A DNA stretch of 49,616 nt, taken from positions 1 to 49,616 of the forward strand of contig JACMJU010000138.1 of the NCBI GenBank assembly GCA_014380485.1. Reading direction: 5' to 3'. The notes below the pieces were generated by a model. It saw nothing but the letters and a program-made list of their open reading frames with translations. It did no database searches and had not been told where the DNA came from. Shown piece by piece: positions 23,709-31,902 of this stretch; the first letter of the stretch is position 1; each line of letters opens with the position of its first letter. This DNA is from Methyloceanibacter sp. Lineage in GTDB: Bacteria > Pseudomonadota > Alphaproteobacteria > Rhizobiales > Methyloligellaceae. Position numbers and translations under genes: made by a program.

Positions 23709-24997
23709 CAGCCGACCTGCTCAGGCTTCAGTCTGCGCGGCGTCGCCGGCGCCGCCCGCACCGCCTCCGGCCCGAGTACGGGCTCGGTGATGCTGCCCGG
23801 CAGCCCGCGCGGCTTCTCGATCAGGCCGACAACCGGCATGACCACCAGGAAGAAGGCGAAGTAATAGGCGGTGAAAATGCGCCCGAGCACTAGGTACCAG
23901 CCTTCGGGCTGCTGCGCGCCGAGATAGCCGAGCGCCACGCACGTCACCACGAAGGCCCAGAAGAACCATCTATAGACCGGCCGGTAGCGGGTCGATCGGA
24001 CCTTGGAGGTGTCAAGCCAGGGCACGAAGAACAGAATGAGGATCGAGCCATTCAGCGCGGCGACGCCCAACAGCTTGTTCGGGATGGCGCGCAAGATTGC
24101 GTAAAAGGGCAGGAAATACCATTCCGGCACGATATGCGTCGGGGTCTGGAGCGGATTGGCCGGAATGTAGTTGTCGGGATGGCCAAGAAAATTCGGCGCA
24201 TAGAACACCAGGGCCGCGAACACGAGGATGAAGGCGACCAACGCGAAGCCGTCCTTGATCGTGTAGTAGGGATGGAACGGCACCGTGTCCGTGGGGACCT
24301 TCACGTCGATGCCGGTGGGATTATTGTTGCCCGGAATGTGCAGCGCCCAGATATGCAGGGCGACGACGCCGGCGATGAGGAAGGGGAAGAGATAGTGCAA
24401 AGAGTAGAGCCGGTTCAGGGTCGGGCCGCCGACCGCGAAGCCGCCCCAGATCCACTGCACCAGCCGCGTGCCGAGCCCGGGGATCACCGCATCGAGCGAT
24501 GAGAACAGATTGGTGATCACGGTGACCGCCCAGAAGCTCATCTGCCCCCACGGCAGCGAGTATCCCATAAAGGCGGTGGCGATCATCAGCATCAGGATGA
24601 GCACGCCGAGGATCCACAACACCTCGCGCGGCGCCTTGTACGAGCCGTAATAGAGGCCGCGGAAGGTGTGGATATAGACGGCGAGGAAGAACATCGAGGC
24701 GCCGACCGAATGGGCGTAGCGGAGCAGCCACCCCCAATTCACGTCGCGCATGATCTTCTCGACCGAGTCGAAGGCGCCCGACTCGGTCGGCACGAAATGC
24801 ATGGCGAGCACCACGCCGGTGGCGATCTGGACCGCCAGCATGAAGGTCAAGATGCCGCCGAAGGTCCACCAGTAATTGAGGTTGCGCGGCGTGGGGAAGA
24901 CCATGAACTGGTCGTGCACCACCCGCACGATCGGAAGCCGCGCATCGAGCCACCGTTCGATGCCCGTGTTCGGCTGGTAGCTTGAGGGATGCGCCAT
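23708..24997 (-). CDS. petB: Cytochrome b of the bc1 complex
   Basis: A 429-residue polytopic quinol-oxidising subunit carrying two b hemes. It begins [26 protein letters not shown]. The first heme-ligand pair is in [21 protein letters not shown] and the second in [18 protein letters not shown]. The Qo-site PEWY motif is present ([14 protein letters not shown]). The C-terminal helices end in [17 protein letters not shown]. This is full-length cytochrome b, not the split b6/subunit IV form. It follows petA by nine bases and overlaps petC by one. It couples quinol oxidation to proton translocation in the inner membrane. Confidence 0.97.
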   Translation of the reverse strand: MAHPSSYQPNTGIERWLDARLPIVRVVHDQFMVFPTPRNLNYWWTFGGILTFMLAVQIATGVVLAMHFVPTESGAFDSVEKIMRDVNWGWLLRYAHSVGASMFFLAVYIHTFRGLYYGSYKAPREVLWILGVLILMLMIATAFMGYSLPWGQMSFWAVTVITNLFSSLDAVIPGLGTRLVQWIWGGFAVGGPTLNRLYSLHYLFPFLIAGVVALHIWALHIPGNNNPTGIDVKVPTDTVPFHPYYTIKDGFALVAFILVFAALVFYAPNFLGHPDNYIPANPLQTPTHIVPEWYFLPFYAILRAIPNKLLGVAALNGSILILFFVPWLDTSKVRSTRYRPVYRWFFWAFVVTCVALGYLGAQQPEGWYLVLGRIFTAYYFAFFLVVMPVVGLIEKPRGLPGSITEPVLGPEAVRAAPATPRRLKPEQVG

Positions 24998-25006
24998 GGC
25001 CCGCCG

Positions 25007-25609
25007 CTACCCGATCTTGATCTTCTCGTCGGAGAGGAAGCTATAGGGCGGAATCGCCAGATTCTCCGGCGCCGGCCCAATGCGCACGCGGCCGGCGGTG
25101 TCGTATTGCGAGCCGTGGCAGGGACAGAACCAGCCGCCGTACTCGCCCTTGTAATCGCCGACCGCCTGCCCCTTGGGAATACAGCCGAGATGCGTGCAGA
25201 CGCCGACCATCACCAGCCACGGCTCGCGGTCCTTCGCCGCGCGGTTGTCGTCGCTGGCCGGCGCGTTCTCGGGAAGATTGGCATTGCGGGCGAGCGGATC
25301 GATCAGATCGTCGAGCGGCGTGTCCTTGGCCTTGGCGATCTCCTGATCGGTGCGATGGCGGATGAAGATCGGCTTGCCGCGCCACATCACCGTGAGCGCC
25401 TGGCCGGGCTCGACATGGGAGATATCGACCTCGGTGGTGGCGAGCGAGAGCGTCGAGGCGTCCGGGTTCATCTGGTCGAGCAGAGGCCAGAGCGCCGCCG
25501 CTCCGCCGACGATGGCGCAGCCGCCCGCCGCGATCAGAAGAACGTCGCGCCGTGTCGGTTCGTCATTGTCCGCAGATAAAGGCTCCAAGGGAATGTCGTG
25601 AGTGGCCAC
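25007..25609 (-). CDS. petA: Rieske iron-sulfur protein of the bc1 complex
   Basis: A 200-residue subunit with a twin-arginine signal-anchor ([12 protein letters not shown], residues 19-30, then a hydrophobic helix). The 2Fe-2S ligands are Cys138-T-His140 in CTHLGC and Cys162-P-Cys164-His165 in CPCHGS. The bridging disulfide partners Cys143 and Cys164 are present. The end of the soluble domain is [12 protein letters not shown] chose GTG 25609, which has AGGAG ten bases upstream and a family-like lead before the RR. An in-frame ATG at 25696 would add 29 residues (including HEDGCKK) not expected. Between residues ~85 and 125 lies an alphaproteobacterial insertion ([14 protein letters not shown]). 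It is the first gene of the operon. Confidence 0.95.
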   Translation of the reverse strand: MATHDIPLEPLSADNDEPTRRDVLLIAAGGCAIVGGAAALWPLLDQMNPDASTLSLATTEVDISHVEPGQALTVMWRGKPIFIRHRTDQEIAKAKDTPLDDLIDPLARNANLPENAPASDDNRAAKDREPWLVMVGVCTHLGCIPKGQAVGDYKGEYGGWFCPCHGSQYDTAGRVRIGPAPENLAIPPYSFLSDEKIKIG

Positions 25610-25824
25610 CGGCCCGAAACTCCTGGAATTAGTCGCTGGTTTCTTGCATCCGTCCTCGTGGTTGTCCAGGGGGCCGAATTGGGCAAATTGGCGCACGAGC
25701 CCTAGCCGTCGCGCGCCTCCGACCTAGGCGCTGATCGCGCGCTTGCATTGATCCCGGTCAAGGTTGCGCCGAGGACGCTGCCATCCCATTGACCTTTTAG
25801 GCCGCCGGGCGCTACGCCAGGACG

Positions 25825-26745
25825 ATGGAGCAGAAAGCTTCGAACGAGCCGGTTCCGCCGGAGTCCTTCAGCCCCGCGCGGAAGGAGCGCGCCCGGCTCT
25901 GGTTCGAGCGCTTGCGCGATGAGATCTGCGCCGCGCTCGAAGCCGTCGAGGATGCGGCCGAAGGCCTTCCCGGCTGCGCGGGCAAAGCCCCGGGCCGCTT
26001 CGTGAAGACGCCATGGGTTCGCACCGAGAAGAACGGCGCGGACGGCGGGGGCGGCGTGATGGCGCTGATGTCAGGCCGCGTGTTCGAGAAGGTCGGCTGC
26101 CATACCTCGACCGTGCATGGAAGCCTCGCCCCGGAATTCGCCAAGCAGATCCCGGGCGCCGAAGACGACCCGCGCTTCTGGGCAAGCGGCATCTCTTTCA
26201 TCGCCCATCCGATGAATCCGAACGCGCCGACCGCCCATATGAACACGCGCATGGTGGTGACTTCGAAAGGCTGGTTCGGCGGCGGCGGCGATCTCACCCC
26301 GGTGCTCATGCGCCGCCGCACGCAAGAGGATAAAGACTCGCGCGATTTCCACGCGGCGATGAGGGCGGCGTGCGAAGGCGAGCCCTCGGCCGATTACGAC
26401 CGCTTCAAGACCTGGTGCGACGAGTATTTCTATTTGCCGCATCGAGGCGAGATGCGGGGCATCGGCGGCATCTTCTACGACTATCTCGACACCGGCGACT
26501 GGAAGGCCGATTTCGATTTCACGCAAAAAGTCGGCCGCGCCTTTCTTTCGATCTATGCGGAGATCGTCCGGAGGAATATCGCCACGCCATGGACCGACGA
26601 AGACCGCGAGGAGCAGCTCATCCGCCGCGGGGGCTATGTCGAGTACAACCTGCTTTACGACCGCGGCACCATCTTCGGGTTGAAGACCGGCGGCAATGTC
26701 GAGGCAATCCTCTCCTCCCTGCCGCCTCTGGCACGCTGGCCTTAG
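25825..26745 (+). CDS. hemF: Oxygen-dependent coproporphyrinogen III oxidase
   Basis: A 306-residue enzyme of heme synthesis that uses O2 to decarboxylate two propionates of coproporphyrinogen III to form protoporphyrinogen IX. The family blocks are all visible: [59 protein letters not shown] and [23 protein letters not shown]. Starting at ATG 25825 gives the usual length. It is divergent from the cytochrome bc1 operon (216 bases), which also needs heme. An alternative anaerobic HemN is not in the window. No anomalies. Confidence 0.97.
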   Translation: MEQKASNEPVPPESFSPARKERARLWFERLRDEICAALEAVEDAAEGLPGCAGKAPGRFVKTPWVRTEKNGADGGGGVMALMSGRVFEKVGCHTSTVHGSLAPEFAKQIPGAEDDPRFWASGISFIAHPMNPNAPTAHMNTRMVVTSKGWFGGGGDLTPVLMRRRTQEDKDSRDFHAAMRAACEGEPSADYDRFKTWCDEYFYLPHRGEMRGIGGIFYDYLDTGDWKADFDFTQKVGRAFLSIYAEIVRRNIATPWTDEDREEQLIRRGGYVEYNLLYDRGTIFGLKTGGNVEAILSSLPPLARWP

Positions 26746-26769
26746 GGCTTGACCCGGCGATCGCACCAT

Positions 26770-26934
26770 TCACCCCCGGATACCGGCATACATCAGGGGC
26801 GGCATCACCGGGGCGGGTGCGGCGGTGCCGGTCAATTGGCCCACTCGCGTCTGAATGACCGGGGCGTCATAGACAAGCTGCGCCAGCAGGATGGCGAGCG
26901 CCGTCAGCAGCAAGACCACCACGATTTTCAGCAT
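26770..26934 (-). CDS. Small single-pass membrane protein (54 aa)
   Basis: A short frame on the minus strand with a strong Shine-Dalgarno (GGAGG, eight bases upstream of ATG 26934). The 54-residue product begins MLKIVVVLLLTALAILLAQLV, a textbook transmembrane helix or uncleaved signal anchor, followed by a short Pro/Ala/Gly-rich periplasmic tail. It ends with a stop 25 bases from the hemF stop, convergent. I do not recognise it. Because no long frame covers it, it is easily missed in annotation. Membrane micro-proteins beside heme or respiratory genes are plausible assembly factors, but that is speculation. Confidence 0.6.
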   Translation of the reverse strand: MLKIVVVLLLTALAILLAQLVYDAPVIQTRVGQLTGTAAPAPVMPPLMYAGIRG

Positions 26935-27274
26935 TTTCGAGCCCTCCGAGCACCCCTTGGACGCTTACGCGCCGTCCGTGGTTCAAGCTCTAGGGCTTCG
27001 CGGCTGAACCCTCCCTGAGGCCGCCGTTCATCTGAGGTTTAGATTCGGTTGCTTTTTGTGATGGCGGAGGGCCACTTCGGGCTTGCCAAGCGGCTTCGCT
27101 TCCCTCATCTTTCCCTTACCGGGCGCCCAAGGCTTTGGGCGCGGACTTGGACGACGGCAAGTGACTATCGCGCCTCAAGAGCACGACCTTTCCTGACATC
27201 TCAAGACGCCGAAGGATCCCCTTTCGGGGGCCTACGGCCCGTTTGTGTTAACATCAAGGGAAAGGAATTCCCCT
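26935..27274. other. Gene-free region upstream of the cold-shock gene, with hairpins
   Basis: 340 bases without a convincing gene, ending at the csp start. It contains a perfect 8-bp hairpin at 27123-27142 (GCGCCCAA / TTGGGCGC around GGCT). Closer to the gene are two overlapping small hairpins: CCCC/GGGG at 27218-27229 and GGGCC/GGCCC at 27228-27240. A Shine-Dalgarno-like AAAGGA lies at about 27261. The long leader fits cold-shock mRNAs whose 5' region folds in a temperature-dependent way. I see no clear promoter. Confidence 0.45.
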
Positions 27275-27493
27275 ATGGCTCGTGTCAACGGCACAGTGAA
27301 ATTCTTCAATCATGCGCGCGGCTTCGGCTTCATTCAGCCCGAAGACGGCGGCAAGGACGTATTCGTGCATGCTTCCGCGCTCGAGCGGAGCGGCGTGCCC
27401 GCCCTCAACGAGGGCGACAAGGTCTCCTTCGAAATCGAGGACGACCGCCGCGGCCGCGGCAAGCAGGCCGCCAACGTCCAGCTCGCGAACTAG
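27275..27493 (+). CDS. Cold-shock domain protein (CspA family)
   Basis: A 72-residue single cold-shock domain, an RNA/ssDNA-binding OB fold acting as an RNA chaperone. The RNP1 motif is RGFGFIQ (residues 15-21) and RNP2 is VFVHAS (29-34); the start is MARVNGTVKFFN. ATG 27275 has AAAGGA upstream. It is followed 22 bases after the stop by a strong intrinsic terminator, so it is monocistronic. Length is normal. Whether it is cold-induced or constitutive cannot be read off, although the long structured 5' region suggests post-transcriptional control. Confidence 0.96.
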   Translation: MARVNGTVKFFNHARGFGFIQPEDGGKDVFVHASALERSGVPALNEGDKVSFEIEDDRRGRGKQAANVQLAN

Positions 27494-27515
27494 CAACGCG
27501 CAACGGCGATTGAGA

Positions 27516-27545
27516 CCGCCGGGCCTCTGGCCCGGCGGTTTTTTT
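27516..27545 (+). terminator. Rho-independent terminator after the cold-shock gene
   Basis: CCGCCGGGCC (27516-27525) pairs perfectly with GGCCCGGCGG (27529-27538) around a 3-base loop TCT and is followed by seven T residues to 27545. It is a textbook intrinsic terminator for the plus-strand cold-shock transcript. Confidence 0.95.
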
Positions 27546-27665
27546 GTTGCTTTCGCGTTGGTGACGACGCAGCCGGTTCTGGAGAAGGAGCGCGCTCACA
27601 TCTTCGAATTCGGGCACGAGCCACAGCCCGTTCTGAGCAAGGCCGGCGCGGCGCGGGGGTAGCGC

Positions 27666-28157
27666 TCAGGAGCCCGGCTCGAAGCTCAAGTCCGCGGGCG
27701 AGATCAACACCGAGAACTGCTCGCACCAGATCACGACGCTCGGAAATTTGGTGAGGTCGACACCGGCGGGGATCGCATATTTCTGACTCCCTTTGAACGC
27801 CCGCAACCCGCCGAGATCGACGAACATCGTGCCGGTCACCTGCCCTGCATCTCTGATATTGGCATTCGGCACGAGATAGACATGAAAGGCAGGGCCTGGA
27901 CCCACTTGGAAATCGTCGTGCAGGAACACCACGTCCTGATAGACGCTGACAGCGCCCTTTCCGTAATGGACGGGATCGCTCGGATTGGCGTGAATGAACG
28001 TCCCCTTGGCCACGAGCTTGCTCGCCTCGGCCTGTGTCAGCCTTTCCATCGCCGCGGGCGGCGGAAAGACAAAGGGAAATAGAAAGAAGCCGAGCGCGAC
28101 GCCGAAGCCCGTGCCGAGCAGCCCGCCGAGAAGGAAAACCGCAAGCCATCGCCACAT
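27666..28157 (-). CDS. DM13 domain protein, membrane-anchored
   Basis: A 163-residue protein with an N-terminal transmembrane segment (WRWLAVFLLGGLLGTGFGVALGFFLFPFVF) and one DM13 domain in the periplasm. The domain shows KGAVSVYQDVVFLHDDFQVGPGPAFHVYLVPN, VDLGGLRAFKGSQKYAIPAGVD, and the conserved VVIWCEQFSVLIS with the single Cys. DM13 domains are predicted redox or electron-transfer modules, often beside cytochrome b561/DOMON proteins. The function here is unknown. ATG 28157 was chosen over TTG 28178, which would add seven residues. Between it and usg are 84 bases. Confidence 0.85.
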   Translation of the reverse strand: MWRWLAVFLLGGLLGTGFGVALGFFLFPFVFPPPAAMERLTQAEASKLVAKGTFIHANPSDPVHYGKGAVSVYQDVVFLHDDFQVGPGPAFHVYLVPNANIRDAGQVTGTMFVDLGGLRAFKGSQKYAIPAGVDLTKFPSVVIWCEQFSVLISPADLSFEPGS

Positions 28158-28241
28158 GGCCACAGCTTGCCACGGCAAGCCCGACTTAGCGACCCTTGAG
28201 AGCGAGGCTTGAGCGCCGGCGTCGCCCCTACCGACCGCGCG

Positions 28242-28508
28242 CTAATGCAGCCTGAGTTCGCCTTCCACAAAGCTGAACTCGGCAGGCGCGATCAGCTTCC
28301 GGTGGGCCACGCGAATGCGGAAGAGCGCGCCATCGAGATGGGCGTCCCAGAAATCGAGGAAATCCGTGAGCTTGGGAAAGCGCGGGGCCAAATCGTAGTC
28401 CTGCCAGATATAGGTTTGCAGCAGCTTCGGGTGATCCGGCAATCGGTAGAGGATTTCCGCCGTGGTCAGCGAGAAGCCCTCGATTTGGCGCAGGAAGGCG
28501 GTGTCCAT
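28242..28508 (-). CDS. usg: Usg family protein
   Basis: An 88-residue alphaproteobacterial protein of the Usg family, named for its occurrence near tryptophan genes. It has the characteristic FSLTTAEILYRLPDHPKLLQTYIWQDYDLAPRFPKL and a WDAHLDG segment. The function is unknown. ATG 28508 starts the conserved region. It is transcribed away from groES, and a strong HrcA-type promoter region lies between them. No trp genes are in the window. Confidence 0.9.
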   Translation of the reverse strand: MDTAFLRQIEGFSLTTAEILYRLPDHPKLLQTYIWQDYDLAPRFPKLTDFLDFWDAHLDGALFRIRVAHRKLIAPAEFSFVEGELRLH

Positions 28509-28635
28509 GGTTGTGTCCCCTGCTCGGGCGTTCTTTGCGTTTTCAAGAATGCTACAAGCGGAACTGAGTCGCGTCCAGAATTTCTCTAAGTTAAATCAGT
28601 GGTTTGGCAGCACGCGAGGGGAACTGCTAGCGGCC

Positions 28636-28662
28636 TTGGCACTCGCCCCTTGAAAGTGCTAA
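28636..28662. promoter_or_regulatory. CIRCE element (HrcA operator) upstream of groES
   Basis: TTGGCACTC and AAGTGCTAA are separated by exactly nine bases. The CIRCE consensus is TTAGCACTC-N9-GAGTGCTAA, so there is one mismatch in each arm. It is placed 80 bases ahead of the groES start and overlaps a promoter-like -35. HrcA repression with release on heat shock is the expected mechanism. hrcA itself is not in the window. Confidence 0.9.
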
Positions 28663-28678
28663 TCCCCCCGTCTACATA
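28650..28678 (+). promoter_or_regulatory. Sigma-70-type promoter of groESL
   Basis: TTGAAA at 28650-28655 and TACATA at 28673-28678, with a 17-base spacer, form a vegetative-type promoter. The right arm of the CIRCE palindrome lies inside the spacer and the -35 overlaps its centre, so bound HrcA would block RNA polymerase. Confidence 0.7.
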
Positions 28679-28742
28679 GCTCGCCGGGTGCGCCTCTGCG
28701 CGAACCCCAACTCAGTCACCATTGCCCGGAGGAGGAGCCAAG

Positions 28743-29057
28743 ATGAAGTTTCGTCCATTGCATGATCGCGTCGTCGTGCGCCGGATCGAGGAGGACGAAA
28801 GAACCAGAGGCGGCATCATCATCCCCGATACTGCCAAGGAGAAGCCGCAGCAGGGCGAAATCGTCGCCGTCGGTCCAGGCGCTCGCGACGAAAAGGGCCA
28901 GCTTCAACCCCTCGACGTGAAGTCCGGCGACCGCATTCTGTTCGGCAAGTGGTCGGGCACCGAGGTCAAGATCGACGGCGAGGAACTTCTCATCATGAAG
29001 GAGAGCGACGTCCTCGGCGTGCTCGAGGGTGCGGCCGCCAAGAAGAAGGCGGCGTAA
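28743..29057 (+). CDS. groES: Co-chaperonin GroES
   Basis: A 104-residue Hsp10 that caps GroEL. It begins [17 protein letters not shown] and has the mobile loop [27 protein letters not shown] (family segment) and the end [15 protein letters not shown]. The last seven residues are Ala/Lys-rich. ATG 28743 has GGAGGAG upstream. It is the first gene of the operon controlled by the CIRCE element. A 133-base gap, longer than usual, separates it from groEL and contains a palindromic repeat. Confidence 0.98.
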   Translation: MKFRPLHDRVVVRRIEEDERTRGGIIIPDTAKEKPQQGEIVAVGPGARDEKGQLQPLDVKSGDRILFGKWSGTEVKIDGEELLIMKESDVLGVLEGAAAKKKAA

Positions 29058-29066
29058 TCAATCCGT

Positions 29067-29105
29067 CATCCTGAGGGGCCTGCCGCAGGCAGCCCACAAA
29101 GGATG
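29067..29105. repeat. Palindromic repeat between groES and groEL
   Basis: An imperfect palindrome in the groES-groEL gap. The outer arms are CATCCT and AGGATG. Inside, GCCTG/CAGGC pair around CCG. Its CTGAGG...GC layout resembles the extragenic repeat units at 47461-47558, so it is probably a REP-type extragenic element that inserted in the operon. It could act as a small hairpin affecting processing of the groESL mRNA. Confidence 0.6.
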
Positions 29106-29190
29106 ATCCTCATTTGCTGCCGCATCCTTCGAGCCCCCCGATTCGCGCGCAGCCCTGGATGGCGGCGACGGAGCCAACGGAGAAAGAACA

Positions 29191-30828
29191 ATGTCAGCGA
29201 AGGAAGTGAAATTTGCCCAAGACGCCCGCGAGCGAATGATGCACGGCATCGACATCCTGACCAATGCGGTCAGGGTGACGCTCGGGCCCAAGGGCCGCAA
29301 CGTCGTGCTCGAGAAATCCTTCGGCGCGCCACGCATCACCAAGGACGGCGTGACGGTGGCCAAGGAAATCGAGCTCGAGGATAGGTTCGAGAACATGGGC
29401 GCCCAGATGGTGCGCGAGGTCGCCTCGAAGACATCCGACACCGCCGGCGACGGCACCACCACGGCGACCCTGCTCGCCCACGCCATTGTCAGGGAAGGCG
29501 CGAAATCGGTTGCCGCCGGCGCCAATCCCATGGATCTGAAACGCGGCGTCGAACTCGCCGTCAATGCCATCATCGGCGAGCTGAAATCCAAGGCCAAGAA
29601 GGTCACCTCAAGCGAAGAGATCGCCCAAGTCGGCACCATCTCCGCCAACGGCGATCACGAGATCGGCCGCATCATCGCCAAAGCCATGCAGAAGGTCGGC
29701 AATGACGGCGTGATCACGGTGGAGGAAGCCAAGGCGCTCGAGACCGAGCTCGAAGTGGTCGAAGGCATGCAGTTCGACCGCGGCTACATCTCCCCTTATT
29801 TCATCACCGACGCCGACAAGATGCGGGTCGAGCTCGAAAGCCCGTACATTCTTATCAACGAGAAGAAGCTCTCGAATCTTCAGTCGATCCTGCCCTTGCT
29901 CGAGTCCGTGGTGCAGTCGGGCAAGCCGCTTCTGGTGATCGCCGAGGACGTCGAGGGCGAGGCGCTCGCAACGCTCGTAGTCAACAAGCTCCGCGGCGGA
30001 TTGAAGGTCGCCGCGGTGAAAGCCCCCGGCTTCGGCGACCGCCGCAAGGCCATGCTCCAGGACATCGCCGTGCTCACCAACGGCCAGGTCATCTCGGAGG
30101 ATCTCGGCATCAAGCTCGAGAACGTGACCCTCGACATGCTTGGCCGCGCCAAGAAGGTGGTCATCACCAAGGACGATACCACCATCGTCGATGGCGCCGG
30201 CAAGAAAGCCGATATCGAGGCGCGCGTCGCTCAGATCAAGCAGCAGATCGAGGACACCACCTCCGATTACGACAAGGAGAAGCTGCAAGAGCGGTTGGCC
30301 AAGCTCGCCGGCGGCGTCGCCGTGATCAAGGTGGGCGGTGCAACCGAAATCGAGGTGAAGGAGAAGAAGGATCGCGTCGACGATGCCTTGAATGCGACCC
30401 GCGCGGCCGTCGAGGAAGGCATCCTGCCGGGCGGTGGCGTTGCTCTGATCCGCGCGCAGAAGGTGCTGGACAAGCTCAGTGCGGCCAACGAAGACCAAAA
30501 AGTCGGCATCAATATCGTGCGCCGCGCCGTTCAAGCTCCCGCCCGCCAGATCGCCGAGAATGCCGGCGAGGACGGCGCCGTGGTGGTCGGCAAGATCGTC
30601 GACAAGAACGACTATGCCTATGGCTACAACGCGGCGACCGGCGAGTATGGGGATCTCGTCAAGCAGGGTGTGATCGATCCCGCCAAAGTGGTGCGCACCG
30701 CGCTCCAGGATGCCGCCTCAGTAGCCGGTCTCCTCATCACCACCGAGGCCATGGTGGCCGAGAAGCCGAAGAAGAAGGCGCCTGCCATGCCTCCGGGAGG
30801 CGGCGGCATGGGCGACATGGACTTCTAA
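29191..30828 (+). CDS. groEL: Chaperonin GroEL
   Basis: A 545-residue Hsp60 that refolds proteins in an ATP-driven double ring. The start is [16 protein letters not shown]. The ATP-binding block [15 protein letters not shown] (residues ~86-100) is intact. The equatorial [25 protein letters not shown]-type segment and the Gly/Met C-terminal tail ([10 protein letters not shown]) are also present. Length is normal and no truncation is seen. It is the second gene of groESL. Downstream are a rhizobial extragenic element and a terminator. Bacteria of this order often have several groEL copies; this one is the HrcA-type. Confidence 0.98.
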   Translation: MSAKEVKFAQDARERMMHGIDILTNAVRVTLGPKGRNVVLEKSFGAPRITKDGVTVAKEIELEDRFENMGAQMVREVASKTSDTAGDGTTTATLLAHAIVREGAKSVAAGANPMDLKRGVELAVNAIIGELKSKAKKVTSSEEIAQVGTISANGDHEIGRIIAKAMQKVGNDGVITVEEAKALETELEVVEGMQFDRGYISPYFITDADKMRVELESPYILINEKKLSNLQSILPLLESVVQSGKPLLVIAEDVEGEALATLVVNKLRGGLKVAAVKAPGFGDRRKAMLQDIAVLTNGQVISEDLGIKLENVTLDMLGRAKKVVITKDDTTIVDGAGKKADIEARVAQIKQQIEDTTSDYDKEKLQERLAKLAGGVAVIKVGGATEIEVKEKKDRVDDALNATRAAVEEGILPGGGVALIRAQKVLDKLSAANEDQKVGINIVRRAVQAPARQIAENAGEDGAVVVGKIVDKNDYAYGYNAATGEYGDLVKQGVIDPAKVVRTALQDAASVAGLLITTEAMVAEKPKKKAPAMPPGGGGMGDMDF

Positions 30829-30849
30829 GCATGATCCGGAAAACCGGAT
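30829..30849. repeat. Rhizobial-type short extragenic element after groEL
   Basis: Immediately after the groEL stop the sequence GCATGATCCGG-AAAA-CCGGAT occurs. ATCCGG and CCGGAT pair around AAAA. The GCATGATCCGGAAAA core is like the ends of Rhizobium intergenic mosaic (RIME-type) elements, so this may be a remnant of one. It could also serve as a transcript-end hairpin. Confidence 0.5.
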
Positions 30850-30902
30850 AGAGCTCAAGCGAAGTCTTGTTGCGTAAGCGTCGGTAACGATTCGCGTAAG
30901 TC

Positions 30903-30936
30903 GAGCCGCGCCTCTTAGGGCGCGGCTCTTTGTTTT
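30903..30936 (+). terminator. Rho-independent terminator after groEL
   Basis: GAGCCGCGCC (30903-30912) pairs perfectly with GGCGCGGCTC (30919-30928) around a six-base loop and is followed by TTTGTTTT. It is the probable intrinsic end of the groESL transcript. Confidence 0.9.
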
Positions 30937-30962
30937 GACTGGCGTCCGTCAGATCACTCATT

Positions 30963-31060
30963 GTCATTGCCCGGCTTGACCGGGCAATCCAGTAATCACA
31001 GACGTAAGCGTTGTTCACCACATCAGTGGTTTACTGGATGCCCGCCTTCGCGGGCATGAC
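30963..31060. repeat. Pair of inverted extragenic palindromes
   Basis: Two related units face each other: GTCATTGCCCGG...CAATCCAGTAA at 30963-30995 and TTACTGGATGCCCGC...GGGCATGAC at 31031-31060. Each unit is itself a hairpin (GCCCGG/CCGGGC; GCCCGC/GCGGGC). The outer GTCAT/ATGAC and the inner CCAGTAA/TTACTGG also pair, so the whole can form a long cruciform. This is a common extragenic repeat type in rhizobia, here between the groEL terminator and the DUF72 gene. Confidence 0.75.
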
Positions 31061-31074
31061 ACGGAGTGGTTTCA

Positions 31075-31899
31075 ATGGCGAGGAAACAGGCGGGATCATC
31101 GGGGCGCATCCGCGTCGGCATCGGCGGGTGGAGTTACGCGCCGTGGCGGGGCGTCTTCTACCCGAAGGGGCTGAAGCAGGCGGACGAGCTCGCCTACGCC
31201 GCCTCGAAGCTCGCCTCGATCGAGATCAACGCCACCTATTACCGGCTGCAAAATCCCAAGAGCTTCCGCGCCTGGGGCGCCGCTGCGCCGGAAGGTTTCG
31301 CCTTCTCGGTGAAAGGCCCCCGTCTCGTCACCCAGCAGAAGGCCTTGGCCGAGACGGGCAATTTCATCAAGCGCTTCTTCGCCTCTGGCCTCGCCGAGCT
31401 TGGGCCGAAGCTCGGGCCTGTGCTCTGGCAATTCGCGCCGTTCAAGAAATTCGATCGCGACGACTTCGCCTCCTTCCTCGAGCATTTGCCGCGCGACCTC
31501 GACGGGCTGAACCTCAATCACGTGATCGAGCCGCGCCATGCAAGTTTCCGGACGCCGGAATTTGTCGAGCTCCTGCGCGACAATGGTGTGAGCGCCGCCT
31601 ACACCGACGCCGAAGCTTGGCCGTCAATGGCCGACATCACCGGCGACGTGGTCTATGCCCGGCTGCAACGCGGCGACGATACGCTTGCGGCCGCTTACAA
31701 ACCGGCCGAGCTCGATATTTGGGCCGACCGGGTCAAAGTCTGGGCAAAGGGCGAAGCGCCAGAAGACCTCCCGTTTGTCGATGCCGCGCATAAGCACGTC
31801 ATCAAGCCGCGCGACGTCTTCGTCTACTTCATCCATGAAGGGAAGCTGCGCGCTCCTGCCGCGGCCATGGCGCTGATCGAACGGCTCCCCCGGCGCTGA
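31075..31899 (+). CDS. DUF72 domain protein (YecE-like)
   Basis: A 274-residue TIM-barrel-like DUF72 protein. Signatures are RVGIGGWSYAPWRGVFYPKGLKQ at the N-terminus, SIEINATYYRLQ, FAFSVKGPRLVTQQKAL, GPVLWQFAPFKKFD, and VIEPRHASFRTPEFVELL. The C-terminal part has VYARLQRG and DVFVYFIHEGKLRAPAAA. The family is widespread with no proven reaction. ATG 31075 has GGAG upstream; GTG 31066 is less likely. It converges with the CCA transferase gene, three bases between stops. Confidence 0.88.
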   Translation: MARKQAGSSGRIRVGIGGWSYAPWRGVFYPKGLKQADELAYAASKLASIEINATYYRLQNPKSFRAWGAAAPEGFAFSVKGPRLVTQQKALAETGNFIKRFFASGLAELGPKLGPVLWQFAPFKKFDRDDFASFLEHLPRDLDGLNLNHVIEPRHASFRTPEFVELLRDNGVSAAYTDAEAWPSMADITGDVVYARLQRGDDTLAAAYKPAELDIWADRVKVWAKGEAPEDLPFVDAAHKHVIKPRDVFVYFIHEGKLRAPAAAMALIERLPRR

Positions 31900-31902
31900 C
31901 GA

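Noticed and set aside
29608-30534. A 308-codon minus-strand frame inside groEL.
   Set aside because: groEL is unmistakable on the other strand; the antisense frame results from codon bias.
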